Program-made: the position numbers and the translations under genes
In this document: in pieces, positions 49,314-60,812 of the stretch
How the letters are laid out: each line of letters begins with the position of its first letter
How positions within the stretch are numbered: position 1 is the stretch's first letter
Assembly: GCF_000315625.1 (NCBI RefSeq)
Contig: NW_005434629.1
Span: 6,681-70,680, forward strand
Length of the DNA stretch: 64,000 bases
Source: Guillardia theta CCMP2712
Taxonomy: Eukaryota > Cryptophyceae > Pyrenomonadales > Geminigeraceae
Direction: 5' to 3'
Notes under the pieces: model-generated
The model's database searches: none
Told to the model about the DNA's origin: nothing
The model's input: only the letters and a program-made list of their open reading frames with translations

Positions 49314-49690
49314 ATGCAGGCGGCGTCGGATATCGCCTTGCTCTCGTTCTTGCTGCTGATACAGGGGATTTGGGCTCAGTCGACACCTGCCCCCTCCAGC
49401 TACGGAGGTAGCAAGGACTCACTCTCGCAGAACCAGCTGAAAGTATGGCAGGGAGATGGTGCTGCAATATCCAGATCCTCTACTACGGCGTCCCCGTCTT
49501 GATGTTGGTTGCAGTCTTAGCCATCATTGTCTGCATGAGACAGAGCAACGTATCAGCAAGATCGACCACCTCCGAAGCAGACAGAGCCCTAGCTCGTCGT
49601 CAGAGGATCAGAGAGCATGCACTAGGCCAACTCTACGCCGAAGCCTTTCCGGGTTTGATAGGCCACCAAGTTGGGAGCACAGGGGAATGA
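49314..49690 (+). CDS. Small type I membrane protein, function unknown
   Basis: Exons 49314-49407 and 49452-49690 give 110 residues in frame; the 44-nt intron has GTAGCA and GGCAG ends. It starts with a good signal peptide (SDIALLSFLLLIQGIWAQ), followed by a very short luminal part (STPAPSSYGG), a transmembrane helix (YGVPVLMLVAVLAIIVCM) and a basic cytosolic tail of about 50 residues rich in Arg, Ala and Ser. I do not recognise the family. Two other frames in the region are shadows of the unspliced sequence. A longer tail through a second intron near 49650 cannot be excluded. Confidence 0.6.
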
Positions 49691-50486
49691 CGATGGTTGC
49701 AGGGTCTGCCTTGTCGCTGATGAACTTCTCCATCATGGAACATCTCCCACCGATCCCCTTCGAGCTGAAGATCCGTGGGTAAGAGAGACAAGAGGATCCC
49801 TCTCCTTCCGACCTGCTCACATGTGATGCGGGTCAGGGTTGTCTTGTCGAGAGGGATGGAGAAGTTGAATGAAGGAGGACATGTTGCTTCTTGAGAGGCG
49901 CCTTGGTTATGTCTTCATGCTCTATTTATTAGCCGAGGAAAAAGGAGACCTGGATCAGGAGTACTTTCTCGTCGACGTTTCTGTAAATTGAATGGATTCT
50001 TAGATTCTTCCAGTAAACCACTAACAGTCTGTGTTTGCCTTGCCAGCATTTGTAATTTTCAGCCTTGCGTGCAGCGATCGACAGCAAGCTTCAAAGAGAG
50101 ATGAGGAAAGCATCAATTCTTGCATGAAAAGATTCGCAGATCAAACCAATGAGGCTCCTCATGCTCACAACTTTCCTGACTCAGCACAAATCGATATCAC
50201 CACAGGATCGCTTCAGCACCTGCAGGACACCTTCGTTAGGGTCCGCATGCAGTGCATTTGATGTGTTGTGCCGACCTTCTGGAGTTTATCGAGGATAGCG
50301 AGCTCTTGTAGCTCGTGGGACGACGTGCATAGTCTCCTCCCTGACACTAGCTTAGCTACTTATGCAAGCCAGTTCGTCAACCTTGGATGCGGCAGCCTCC
50401 GCTTGCCTTTTCAAAATTTCTTCTCGAAAGTTGATGGGTACATCGCGACTGCCGAGTCAATCAAAACCCCCACACAGTCAAGAACC
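49691..50486. other. Convergent 3' region
   Basis: Between the ends of two convergent genes. Some open frames but none with protein-like content. Nothing recognised. Confidence 0.5.
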
Positions 50487-50704
50487 TCACTCATGCCTCT
50501 CTTTCTTTTCGCGATCCTTGCTCTTGGACCTCGACCTGAAATTAGATTACACAGTACTCTCGAGTCGAGCTGGTGTACCTGCTTTTCTTCCGATCCCTCT
50601 CCTTCGATCGATCCCTTTCCTTCGACCTGTCGCGATCCCTTGACCTGTCGCGATCCCTTGACCTGTCTCGAGATCGATGCCGTTTGTGGTGCTTGCGACT
50701 GTCT

Positions 50705-50736
<32 letters not shown>

Positions 50737-52981
50737 ACCACGAGAGTGGGATCTGCTCCTTCCACGACGTCCATCCCTTGCAAAAAATTTAGAACAACAG
50801 AAATATCAACGATTCGTCCCTTACTTGCTGCGATCACTGATGCATGGAAATTTGAAGGAGAAATGGAAAAAAAAATCAGCGCATTTCGTCTCTATGATAA
50901 ACAAGGCATACCGGCTCTTTTCCCCTTTCTCTCGACTTTCTGTGTTGCGAGCTATAATTTCAATATCCTCCACATTGGTAACCTAAAGAAAATCATCAGC
51001 TGTTGCACAGGACATGGCAGGCAGTACTTGCTGGTTCCCATACTCTGTGAAAACAAGGAGAAAACCTGCAAAATGCAAGTTCAATGATGGGAACAGCCCC
51101 CCCCCCTTGCCCATCAGATATTTCATAGACATTGATTTCTTTTACGGTGAAGGTGAACCACAACACTGACCTCCGTCTTTCGTCTCCGAGAGGATCTCAG
51201 CTTCATATTCCTGCAAACAGACAAGTCAAACGCCGAATGACATCCTCGGAGCAGACCTCCTCGTCTTCATAAAATAGAGCCTTTACTTTCATTCCAACCT
51301 GTATCATTCGTATTCGTCAGCTATTGGACATGCTTTATCGCATGTTGTTTAAACCTTAATTTTGCTCCTCTTCTCTTTTAGCGACTGTCCACCCACATCA
51401 AATGCGAACCACCATCATCGTATTTGTGAATACCTTTTCCCTGAATTCTAATTTCATTATGGTTTCTTGCATGTCCCTTTGGATCGCGACTGGGATTCGT
51501 GGAAGGATTGTATCAAAGTAATGTATATCTTCGATCACTTCACGCGTGAACTAAACCAGTCCACAATCACGCTGAAAACACAACGACTAAGTGTTACCTG
51601 CCCGATAGTCTTCTTTTTTCCACCGGGGCTAGCATCGAATTCTATCAGACAAAACTTCAATTACCACATTCTACATAAGGTCATCCGGACCTGTGCTATC
51701 ATTGATTTTGTTCTTGAAAAATCCCCACATCTCTTTTGGATCAACCACGTACCTGGCTCGACAATTCAGAGAAAGAGAGGTCCACATAAATTTCAAGCGC
51801 GACCTGACATATAGAATTCCAACAACTGGGATCATGGGAGAATCAGGATGCTCCAGAAGATCAGCCAATTGCTTGTACGTCAACTTGATTCAAAGGTCAT
51901 TGCTGTATGACAAGGTCCAATGAAAAACGCTCACCCTCATCTGAAACAATCTGTAGAGCAAGCAGAAACAGGATGATGGAGAACGCGTGTTGGGTATGAA
52001 TGGAGTCGCGTATGTTACCTTGAAACACAATCAGTGCTCAATGACTTTTGTTGCCAGTAATGCCTTACTTTGTTGTAAATTTCATCAACAAGTTCTTCAA
52101 ATGTTGTGAATTCGGCCTGATGGTAAGCAGTTGTCAGTCCATCATTCAATACAACCAAGACATGAAAAAAAAAAAACATTAAAAAGAAGCTCAGCAACAA
52201 TTAAATATCAACTGTTTACATTCACCGTTCGCATGCGATCAAGCCTCACATTCCTTTCACTACCGTCGTAACCTTGATCAACGCATAGGAATGTGCACGC
52301 AAGCACTCATACACTCAAAAAGAGAAAAAATAAAAGGAACAACAACAAATTAACTCCACATTACACAAAATCATACCAAAGCTTTGAAGTAGTCACTCGC
52401 TAAGATGTTTTCTCTCAGCACTGGATTCAGATTGTAGGCGTCATTACAAACTTGTTTGATGCGTGGACTGATTTCGCCAGTGACAGGATCTTGAACCCCA
52501 TCATCGCCAGGTACAACAGCTGGAGTGGTGATCGCAGCTGCGGCTGGTATCACAGCTGCTGCTGCCGCCGCCGCCGCTGCCGAAGCCTCAGCTTCTTTCT
52601 TAGCTTGCTCAGCAGATGCAGCCTTTCGGGCCTGAGAGAACACGTAAGTCATGAACAAAGGAGGTTGATCAGACATACCCTCTCTGCAGCTCGCCGCTCA
52701 AGCACAGAGCCAGCGAACTCCGGCCTGACTTTCCCGGATGAAGCAGCAGCGGTTTGTGCAGGGACCTGTTGACCGTAATGAGGCATCTGATGCGCTTGCT
52801 GAGAGAAACTCATAGGTGCACCTTGTCCCTGAGGAACAGGGACAAAATGGCCAGTCCCTCCGTAGGGAACATGCGGTGCATACGGCTGCTGGTACCATCC
52901 CTGGTATGCCTGCTGCTGCTGCTGCTGCTGCTGCTGAAGTTGTGCAGGATCTGGAGTCCATGGGATGGCGTCGCGGGTCAT
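50487..52981 (-). CDS. PRP38-family pre-mRNA splicing factor with Tudor-like segment and RD/RS tail
   Basis: The first exons are 52981-52679, 52631-52377, 52116-52019, 51950-51935 (16 nt), 51883-51804 and 51752-51691; further small exons run to TGA at 50487-50489. The N-terminus is Gln/Pro/Tyr-rich, then Ala/Lys-rich. The PRP38 core follows: NLNPVLRENILASDYFKAL, EFTTFEELVDEIYNKV, RLFQMRLTYKQLADLLEHPD, ILYVRYVVDPKEMWGFF and DIHYFDTILPRIPVAIQ. The usual Gly-rich stretch between the DEIYNKV and RLFQMR regions is almost absent. After the core, VGMKVKALFYEDEEEYEAEI resembles a Tudor/Agenet strand set. The tail has about six RD pairs from a GTCCCT repeat, then RSRDRDRSKERD-type repeats. PRP38 proteins activate the spliceosome in the nucleus. 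The core looks nearest the PRPF38B branch. Confidence 0.85.
50637..50740. repeat. Coding repeats for the Arg-Asp/Arg-Ser tail
   Basis: Three copies of CCCTTGACCTGTCGCGAT-like units (50637-50675) and a GTCCCT hexamer run (about 50703-50737) encode, on the minus strand, RSRDRD and (RD)n of the PRP38 protein. Confidence 0.85.
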
Positions 52982-54094
52982 TCTACAGCTCAGTCAATTA
53001 ATCCACTCCTAGAACGCAACACTCCTGATGTAGCAAGCTTCAGGGGAGAGCCTGCGCCTGTCAATCACCAGTCAACACGAGCGCCATGCACGGCAGGGAT
53101 ATTCAAGCCAAAACGTGAGAAGGGTTCATAAGATTCGTATGAAAAAGAGAAAGGGCACGGAGACACGCGACTCCCATGTCAACAATGATGTCACGATTCT
53201 GCATTCTCGCTCACTTGATTATCGTCTTATCTCTACTGCCCTGACATTCCACCCACGAATAATAACGGAATCGCCTTCCCAGCATCTCATTCTTCCCTTG
53301 ACCCATCAGACGCATAATCTCTTACGTTGTTTGACGTTCATCTACCTCTAAGAAGCAAGCATACCAGTCATACACCCTCGCAATCACCTCGCCGCCCCCT
53401 CATTATCTCACCCACTGCTGCTTCAGAATCGTCTGCATGGGAGCGGCGGCAGGGAGGATAAAAAAGAGAGAAAAAAATTTAAAAAATGAAATATAGAGTC
53501 CGGATTGGACTCTGCAAACCTGCCGTCATAGCAAAACTTTCCGACGAAGTCTTTTGACACACAAAAATTCAAAAAATATTCCTATATATTTCGAATATTC
53601 AATCAAATTTGTGAAACTATATAGCCTATTCGTTTAAGAAGCAGTCCTTTGCCAAAAGTATATGTTAAAACCACACATTATATATTTATGATCTAGGTAC
53701 ATTTTTGTAGAATATGAATCTTAACAAGTTTTTATTTATTATCAATATGGAGTAAAATAATTTTAGAATTTGTAAACGATGCAATGCAGGGGTACATCTT
53801 TTAAAATAGTGAATTGTAGCCTGCACGCCATTCCAAGCTCGCCTCGCCTGTGACTTGACTAATAAATCAGTCAGCAGTGTTCTCCACATTTAGCGACGGC
53901 ATGGCGGGGGCAGGGGTCAGGAAGTGAGGGATGCAAGGAGAGCCATGGCGGGGACAGGAGAGCTGGTGCTGAGGGTCTGTTGAAGAATTCATAACCGTGC
54001 CAGCCATGTCCTATGATGACCACTTCCAAGCGGTGGTCACCAGAAGCTCTAATCCTCAGCGCCGCACTTCTACCCTATGTGAGGGAAGTGCGCA
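52982..54094. other. Intergenic region, AT-rich centre
   Basis: Upstream of the PRP38 gene and of a doubtful plus-strand ORF. 53455-53800 is AT-rich with runs of A and TATA-like words. No gene recognised. Confidence 0.5.
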
Positions 54095-54526
54095 ATGCCT
54101 GATACGTTTCTGACTTGTTTTCTACAAGGGATCTCGGCATTCTCGCTAGCAATTCTCATTGTTCTTGTAGTTCTCAATGACTCGAATCTTTCACATCGGG
54201 TTTCCCTTGAGACAAGACGCCAGGGTGCGCTAGGTTCGAGGCAGCACTCAACTGCTTTCTGGGGAATCCTGTTCCAGAATTCTGCAGTGGATGAATCAGT
54301 CAAGGTCACACATGTAGCCCGCAAACAAAGCTCGCTCGCAAAGCAAAGAAGTAAACCGACATTTCACCAAAAACAGAAAATTCTTGCCAGGAAGTTGAAA
54401 TCTTGGCTGGACATGTCCAGGTCATATCGACGCAAGCAAGTCAACAAAACACCCAGCAAAGACGATCGAGCTCAAGAGGAGGACAGCCATTTTACTTCCA
54501 AGCTAGAAATGAGCGTGGCAGGGTGA
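54095..54526 (+). CDS. Doubtful ORF: short protein with N-terminal membrane helix
   Basis: Uninterrupted 143-codon frame from ATG to TGA. The N-terminus is hydrophobic (GISAFSLAILIVLVVL), as in a signal anchor, followed by a strongly basic region with many Lys, Arg and Gln. No family recognised. It lacks the small introns typical of the neighbours, and its codon use is less GC-biased. It could be the first exon of a type II membrane protein or a chance ORF. Confidence 0.3.
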   Translation: MPDTFLTCFLQGISAFSLAILIVLVVLNDSNLSHRVSLETRRQGALGSRQHSTAFWGILFQNSAVDESVKVTHVARKQSSLAKQRSKPTFHQKQKILARKLKSWLDMSRSYRRKQVNKTPSKDDRAQEEDSHFTSKLEMSVAG

Positions 54527-55564
54527 TAAACGTTACTTCTTCGTATCGCATCGTTGCTTATTCGATGATTCTAGATTTATGGCTCAACAAGCGGCTAGTA
54601 GGATGACAGGGCAGCCACCACGCCCTGTATGCTTCAATGTCGGCTTGATTGTCATGCCGAATGACGTGTGATGCAGATAATGGGTATTGGCGCCAACGGC
54701 TTTGTGTTGTCTATCGACGCAGGGAGGGGAAGATATGGAGATGACATGCAAGCGGTACGCGCACCTTTCCCTTACTAGCGCTTGTTCAGAAGCTTGATCT
54801 TTCCAATGTTATCCTCTATCCTACATTTCTGTCTGATCTTGCTGATTCCCTACTGGATATTCTCACAGACTTCTGATTCTTCGGCATCTGGATTATGACC
54901 TGTCTTGCCAACTGCCAAAGCCATGACGCTGTTGCCATGATTTTTGTTTATTCTTTCATCGAGGGGTTAGTCCGATATGGTAGGCTGTTGTAGATTCAGC
55001 TGACTGAATGTTATGTTTCAACTTGAATCAATCAGGCTTCAGGCTTCAAATTACTTGAAGTCACGTAAAGTATTTTAATTAAAGTCAAGGTCAACCGGTA
55101 GCCTGAGTCAGACTCTGAACTTGAAAGTTTTACACGCAGGCCCGGCTGGAGTCCCGGGAGTCCGGCCGCCCGGCGGCCCGGGCCGGGCCGACTCGGGCCG
55201 GGCGGCCGACGGCCCTCCGAGGCTCAGCCCGCGGCCGGGGGCCGGGGGCCGGCGGGCCGCCCGCGGCGGCCCCGGCGGCCGCGGCCGGATCATGCTCGGA
55301 CCCGGGCACTGCGGCACCGGGCCAGCCGGGCTAGTCACTGAGTGGGACAGCCTGACGGTGACTCAGTCGGCCCGGCCCCGGCCCCGGGCCCCGGCCCGCG
55401 GCGGGGCCCGGCATCGGATGACTCCACCGTCTCGGATCGAGTCACAACAAGGACCACGTATGATGGTAGACCATCGAGTCAACACCATGGCCGCCATGGC
55501 AGGAAGGTAGGGCATGTGCCACGAGGGATAAAACGAGACGAGGAAGCAGAGGGGATGGACGTTG
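54527..55564. other. Intergenic region with GC-rich island
   Basis: Ordinary sequence to 55060, then the fourth GGCC/CCGG-rich island (55135-55440). No coding sequence is supported, although frames stay open through the island. Confidence 0.5.
55135..55440. repeat. GGCC/CCGG-rich island 4
   Basis: Almost pure GGCC/CCGG words with interspersed GACT, GAGTC and CACTGAG. Preceded by an AT-rich stretch containing GTCAAGGTCAACCGG and TTCAACTTGAATC. Most extreme of the four islands. Confidence 0.5.
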
Positions 55565-56767
55565 ATGTGTTCTTCATGCTGCTGTGACGTTCATGTGAGA
55601 TCCGTGCTAGCTGGTAGCTCTGACAAGACGATTTCAAGGTTCTTGGGTAGCACGGTCTTGGTTTCTATGCTGGGTATCGCGTCAACTTTCTCGCCTTCGT
55701 CCTTGAGCGGGTTGGCGCTGAGGGGAGGTAGACCTGATCTCTTGATCCGTGCTCGAGAGAGTAAAGACTGGGGTCTTAACTCTGTTTTCAGCATCCTCCA
55801 CAAGCACAACGTACGCGTCAAGACTCTCGGTAGCTACGAGCACTTGGAAAGGAGCGGGTTGCGGTGACGGCTAACATGCGCTCTAGCAGGCGAGATTGCG
55901 GACAGGCAACATCTCGTTGAATATGTGCAAGAAGGAACTCACAGATAAAGGTATGATGGCATGAAGGATCAGAAACCAGAAACGTGAAGCATTTTTTTTC
56001 GTACACGAAGAGAGGGAAGAGTACGAGAAGCTGTTGGAGGAAGCAAAGAGAATTCAAGGAACCTTTAATGCCATGATCGGAAACGCTTTTGCAGGACAGG
56101 TCTGTGCATAATCCTCCTCTCTCCTCTCTCCTCTCTCCTCCCTCCTCTCTCCTGCCTCCTGCCTCCTTTCTCCTTGTCCAGTCTTAACTCATCAGTTCTT
56201 CATGATTCTCCGAATGGCAGCCCGAGCCTGAGCCTGAGCCCGAGCAGCAGGAGCCAGTGCAGGTACTACGATAAGGATCTGCAGCCAACATCTCATACTG
56301 CATTCCCTCCAGCAAAAGAAAGGGTTCGATATCCCGATCGAGGAGCCAGCATACGAGGAAGAGTCTCTGTACAGCAAGACATTCTCAGACAGTTGGAGGA
56401 GCTAACGGACGGCACGCGGCAGGTACACCCCTGAGGTCAACACGGAGGAATCAGAGCCGGTGAGGGCAGCAAGTCTCTTCACACCTGCATGTGACCCCCC
56501 AGACAGGTGGACTTGTCCACCATGACCGATGAGGAAAGAGTAAGAATCCTCGCTCCTCCCCCGCCCTCTTGTGTCTTTGCCGTTGCCTCATTCAGGCCCT
56601 TAGGCTGCGTACGAGATGTCGAGAGCTCAGACCTTGGGAGATGAGGCGTTTGAGGGCTCTGACGCTGCCATCCGGGTACGCCTCCTCCTCCTCCTCCTTG
56701 AGTCAGCAGTGGTGACAAGAATTCGCAGATGGGCGATAAGGCAAGAGCGCTAGAGCTTCACAAGTGA
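55565..56767 (+). CDS. Acidic protein of unknown function with possible plastid-targeting leader
   Basis: Exons: 55565-55810, 55890-55950, 56011-56099, 56221-56262, 56313-56368, 56423-56459, 56507-56539, 56604-56675, 56729-56767; 224 residues, all phases consistent. The N-terminal 40 residues end in a hydrophobic stretch, STVLVSMLGIAST, followed at once by Phe (FSPSSLSGLALRGG) and an Arg/Ser-rich segment. In red-derived secondary plastids, a signal peptide cut just before Phe marks plastid import, so this may be a plastid protein. The mature part has a coiled-coil-like stretch (REEYEKLLEEAKRIQGTF), a PEPEPEPEQQEP linker and an acidic C-terminal half (GDEAFEGSDAAIRMGDKA). I do not recognise the family. 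The start could be elsewhere, because the leader's first 26 residues are unusual (Cys-rich). Confidence 0.65.
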
Positions 56768-57467
56768 CAGAAGGTTGCGAGGATTTCACTCTCACTAACT
56801 AGATGCAACAGCGAAGCGTACGCGATGTACGAGAAGAGCGGAATCTTGTGATCAAGTTGTTTGTCCTTGTCTTCGTCTCTAACAGCTTTCAAAGGCATCC
56901 CAACTCCATCTTCCGCCCATCCTTCATGGACAGCTTGAAGGATCAACAAGCACGAATTGATAAGATGCCATAGAGATTTGTCCTTGATTCATTTTAGATT
57001 ACAGAACTCAGGATGAAATATCACAAGAACGGTTCATGTCGAAGGAGACACATGACTTTCGAACGCTGTCACTTTGAATCGAAGCCTCCGCATTTGCCGT
57101 CCCGCCTGCGCATAGTCGTACTGTGAAACATTCCGCGTAGTTTGAATATCAAAAGTCCGTTGGAAACAATAATCAATGTACACATCAGATCCTTTCAGTG
57201 ATTTCATGTAGGCTGGATTTGTCCGACTGCAGAATCCTCACAACCCCCGTTCGTCCTAATGTCCAGTGTCAGCAAGCTCAACTCTCAGTCATCGAATGGA
57301 TTACCTGGGATCTCCTTGTCCTTGTACATGTCTTCGGAATGGCGGAGAGGAAGTGCCTGAATGGGTTGAGTCTCGCAAACGCTTCTTAGACGCGAAAACT
57401 CACCAGATGAAGGATGGTACGGATCTGGAGATGGATGACGTAATAGAGTGGGTATACGATCCTACAG
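56768..57467. other. Convergent 3' region
   Basis: Between convergent gene ends. A plus-strand frame at 57266-57526 overlaps the minus-strand gene's last exon and is probably a shadow. Nothing else seen. Confidence 0.5.
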
Positions 57468-58423
57468 TTACAAGTGAATTGAAGAGTTCAGAATCCGCAG
57501 GCTTCCAACCTGTTCATCTACTCTGACTTCTTCTTCTTCTCTCAATTCTTGGACTCTCGGTATCTTTCTCTGCAGCACATGAATCACGACCAAGTGACAA
57601 GTTTCAGCAACCAACCTGAAGGTTACGATTCGATGAAGATCCAGGTGGCACTGAGGGGAGCGCTGCTTCTAGTCCCGACAACCAATTTTCTCCCGGATCA
57701 TACCTCCCACTACCCTGCTCTGCCTCGAAGTTGTTGTAATACAGTTCTCTCCTTCGAGCTGCAACGAACCCTTCATCCGATGCCTGAGGGACAAGGGGAC
57801 AAGGATTTAAACGAATCCACACATCCTTTCGCATACCTCTATGTGCGAGGAAGGACTTACATCCATATCACGTGAGCTTCGGTTTGAAAACGCCTAGGTC
57901 GCATGTTAGGACTTTTCCAGAGTAAAGGCAGCTTCATTTTAATAAGCACCTCGTCCATGAAGTCTTCGCAATCTTGCATCTCGTTCGTATGCTCTTTTCC
58001 TTCAGTCTAGCAGGTATGATTCAGTGGCGTGCACGGGCAACAAGGCACTGTACACACCATGCTGCTGTGTTGTGTGGCATTCATACTCGAGTCGCTGGAC
58101 ATCATTGTAGCCTCCAATGCGCCTCGCTGTTTCAGCATCCTCTCATTCATGTCTAGGGTTGTCATGCCCAGGACAAGTCCAGATCTTGTTGTGATCCCTT
58201 GAGTCTCAACCACCCCGCCAACCATCGTTTTTCCTTGATTCTCCTCCCGTCCACCCCCCCCTCGCGAATGTGAACCTGACGCGGAAATCTTTTCAATCAA
58301 GTGATGAGAACCGGATCTGCAGGGGAACATGTCAGTCCCCTTATTCTCATCAGAAAGGCGACGAACCCTTCTCTCAGATTAATCTTACGAGGCCGCGTCC
58401 AGGAAAAAATCGAGGGATGCCAT
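57468..58423 (-). CDS. Unknown protein, 232 residues
   Basis: Exons 58423-58389, 58316-58058, 58006-57872, 57783-57616 and 57569-57468 join in frame. The ATG at 58423 (MASLDFFLDAASSG) has an in-frame stop just upstream and an acceptor-like GTTACAG in the 5' leader, suggesting a leader intron. The middle is Gly/Ser/Met-rich (GSHSRGGGGREENQGKTMVG), then helical acidic (EMQDCEDFMDEVLIKMKLPL), with AARRRELYYNNFEAEQ and an acidic RVQELREEEEVRVDEQ end. No signal peptide or membrane helix. No family recognised. Consistent splice phases and charged helices argue that it is real. Confidence 0.6.
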
Positions 58424-60812
58424 GTTTGCTCTGAAGTCTCACCCTGTAACAGTTCGGATGTTAGCAGCAGTAATCAGAAAATCCAAACAACTCCGTACTT
58501 GTAACCTACATATCTGTAATCTCTACTCAGTACCCTGCTCAGTACCTTTCCCTCCATAATCTCACTCATGCTACAGGAGAAACAATCTTGCCGATGATGA
58601 GGGTAGTAACAATCTAAAGGGATTCGGAAGATGGCAGGTTGACCAAGAAAGAAATAATTTGTAAAAATCAAGCCGGTGCCTTCTACCAGAATACATCTTC
58701 GTTCGTATTGTAGGACGAAATGATATACACAATGGCAAGCACATACAACACAGAACCCCATTAAATCTATTTCAGACACGAGAGTTGCATGAAAGTCTGG
58801 ATTCATAGACAAAGAAAGTGCAGACCAGTTACTGAAAACGAGAAGCAACGAACATGTATAGGGTAACGTTTTAGAAGAGAAATTATCAAACAGCTTCGTC
58901 CATTTCCAACTGCTCTGCCTTCACAAGCATCTTTGGTCAACGATTCTCAACAACCTCAATCATGTCAGTCTAGAACTATCGACAGGAAAACAAGAGACAC
59001 ATGAGACATTCGCCATCATAAAGAGATCCATTGACTGTCTCATACTTTCTTCTAGTCAGAATCTATCCAACCAACATTATTTCTTTTCCGCGACTTCAAT
59101 CGCTCCCTCTCATCCCTTCAACTGCTTCCGAAGACTCTCCGTCTTGACTTCATCGCAGGCATTCTAGCCCTTGAATCATCGCAGAACGACACCTCCAGGC
59201 ACTCATCCCTTTCCTTCAGTAACAACCATGCGTCAACCATCTCCTTCCCCCCACTGCCTCCTTCCCGTCCGCCCACTTCCCCCCTCCTCTCGCCCGTCCT
59301 CCGGCATCCTCGGGGACAAACTTGAGTGGAGCCGCCGGCGGAGAAGAGGGGGTCAGCCTCCTTTACCGAGGGGGGTACATCCACCCACCCCGGGTCTTCG
59401 GCTACCCCATGCTCTCCCGGTATCAGAGTATGATTTGATCAGTTGACTAAAGATAAGTGACTAAAATGTGTTGAGATTGCTTTTTAGAGGCGCGTATTTT
59501 TAAACCGGTAAATATTGTACTAGAATTATTTCGAAAGGACTATTTTTCGTGATTTTTTTCATTGAATAATAGACTTTTCGGTTTAAAACAACAAGAAGCA
59601 GAATTTTTGCCCCGGAAAGTACCACTCCAAAAATAGAAGTAATTGCAAGCAAACCCGCCTCAGACAATCGGGAGGACCCCCATCGGGAAATCTCTCCCTT
59701 GGCGAGGAAACCCCTACCCCAGTCCTCTGCCTGAAGCTACCTACTTTTAAAGAATTTTAAAATAAAGAAGAGTATTTTAATAATTGTACCTATACAATAG
59801 AGACTAGAGCAATTGCTTTGTACCTTTTTCGTAGATATTCATTTAAATATAAACTTTTGAAGGGGGCAGAGCCATACAAACAACAAACCTTTAAAAACAT
59901 TTCTCAATACAAAACTCTGTGCATTTCAGTATACTTCAAACGATGCTAGATATATAATATGCTTTGTATAATGAGACGACTTTTAATTTGTACCATTTTG
60001 TGCATACTATATTATATAAGTTTTAGGCCCAACATTTCCTCGGATCGTCGGGCAAACGGGAATAAAAGTATTATTACTTTTTAGGAATGAAGGAATAGCG
60101 GCGAGCGGCAAACGAGCGGCAATGGATGGGAGGGGGTGGGAGGAGAGAGAGAAAGAGAATGTTTTGATGAGATCCAATCCAATGTTTTCCATCTGATCCT
60201 ACCACGAGTGGTCTTGTAAATCTTGCCGGTTTCAAAAGGATGTTCCGTATCCGGCCTTCGAGAATCATCTTGTGGAGGCCTATCAGGCCCAAGGGATCAG
60301 TAATCGATTATTACAGAAACAGGGATCTGTGAACGATTTGCTTAGTGTACATGACTATGTGATGATTAGGCAAGACGCTAATGCTTTTCTTCAAAAGGTG
60401 TTTGTGGTACGAATGGATGTATATGTTTTCAGAAATCCAGGGGACCTAGAATGCTGTCCGATATCCGTTGTTGAATCATATTCATAATGACTCTGGTCGT
60501 CAAGCATGCTACATAATCAATCTGATCTCAGCGAAGGGCCGCAGCAGGAATGTGTCGACAACATGATCCGGTCGGAACCAAAATAGATGCCATTGAAATA
60601 AAGAACTTCTTTGAGGCAGAGCCATGAAAATGAACGAAAAGATTTGCATTCCTTTTGATGTAGGACGGGGGGAAGATGCGGTTAGTTGGGAGGGAGGGAG
60701 GGAGGGAGGGAGAGGGAGGGGGAGGGGGAGAGGAAGGGAGAGGTTCCACGCGGTTGGGGCAAGGAAGAGGTGCGATGCAGTTTTAATGGGCATTGAAACA
60801 AATGACACATTC
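58424..60812. other. Intergenic region, AT-rich
   Basis: Long gap. 59460-60060 is AT-rich; 60690-60735 is a GGGAG microsatellite. A 124-codon minus-strand frame at 58474-58848 has Cys/Tyr-rich content and no support. Nothing else recognised. Confidence 0.5.

Noticed and set aside
55121-55587. Open frames across the GC island
   Set aside because: GC-rich sequence lacks stop codons; the peptides are Gly/Pro/Arg runs.
58474-58848. 124-codon minus-strand ORF
   Set aside because: Cys/Tyr-rich, no splice-consistent neighbours, and it lies in the leader side of the gene starting at 58423.
59171-59446. Pro/Arg-rich plus-strand ORF
   Set aside because: Low-complexity C-rich sequence; composition alone explains the open frame.
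60272-60487. 71-codon plus-strand ORF
   Set aside because: Short and isolated in AT-rich DNA; no domain or splice partner.
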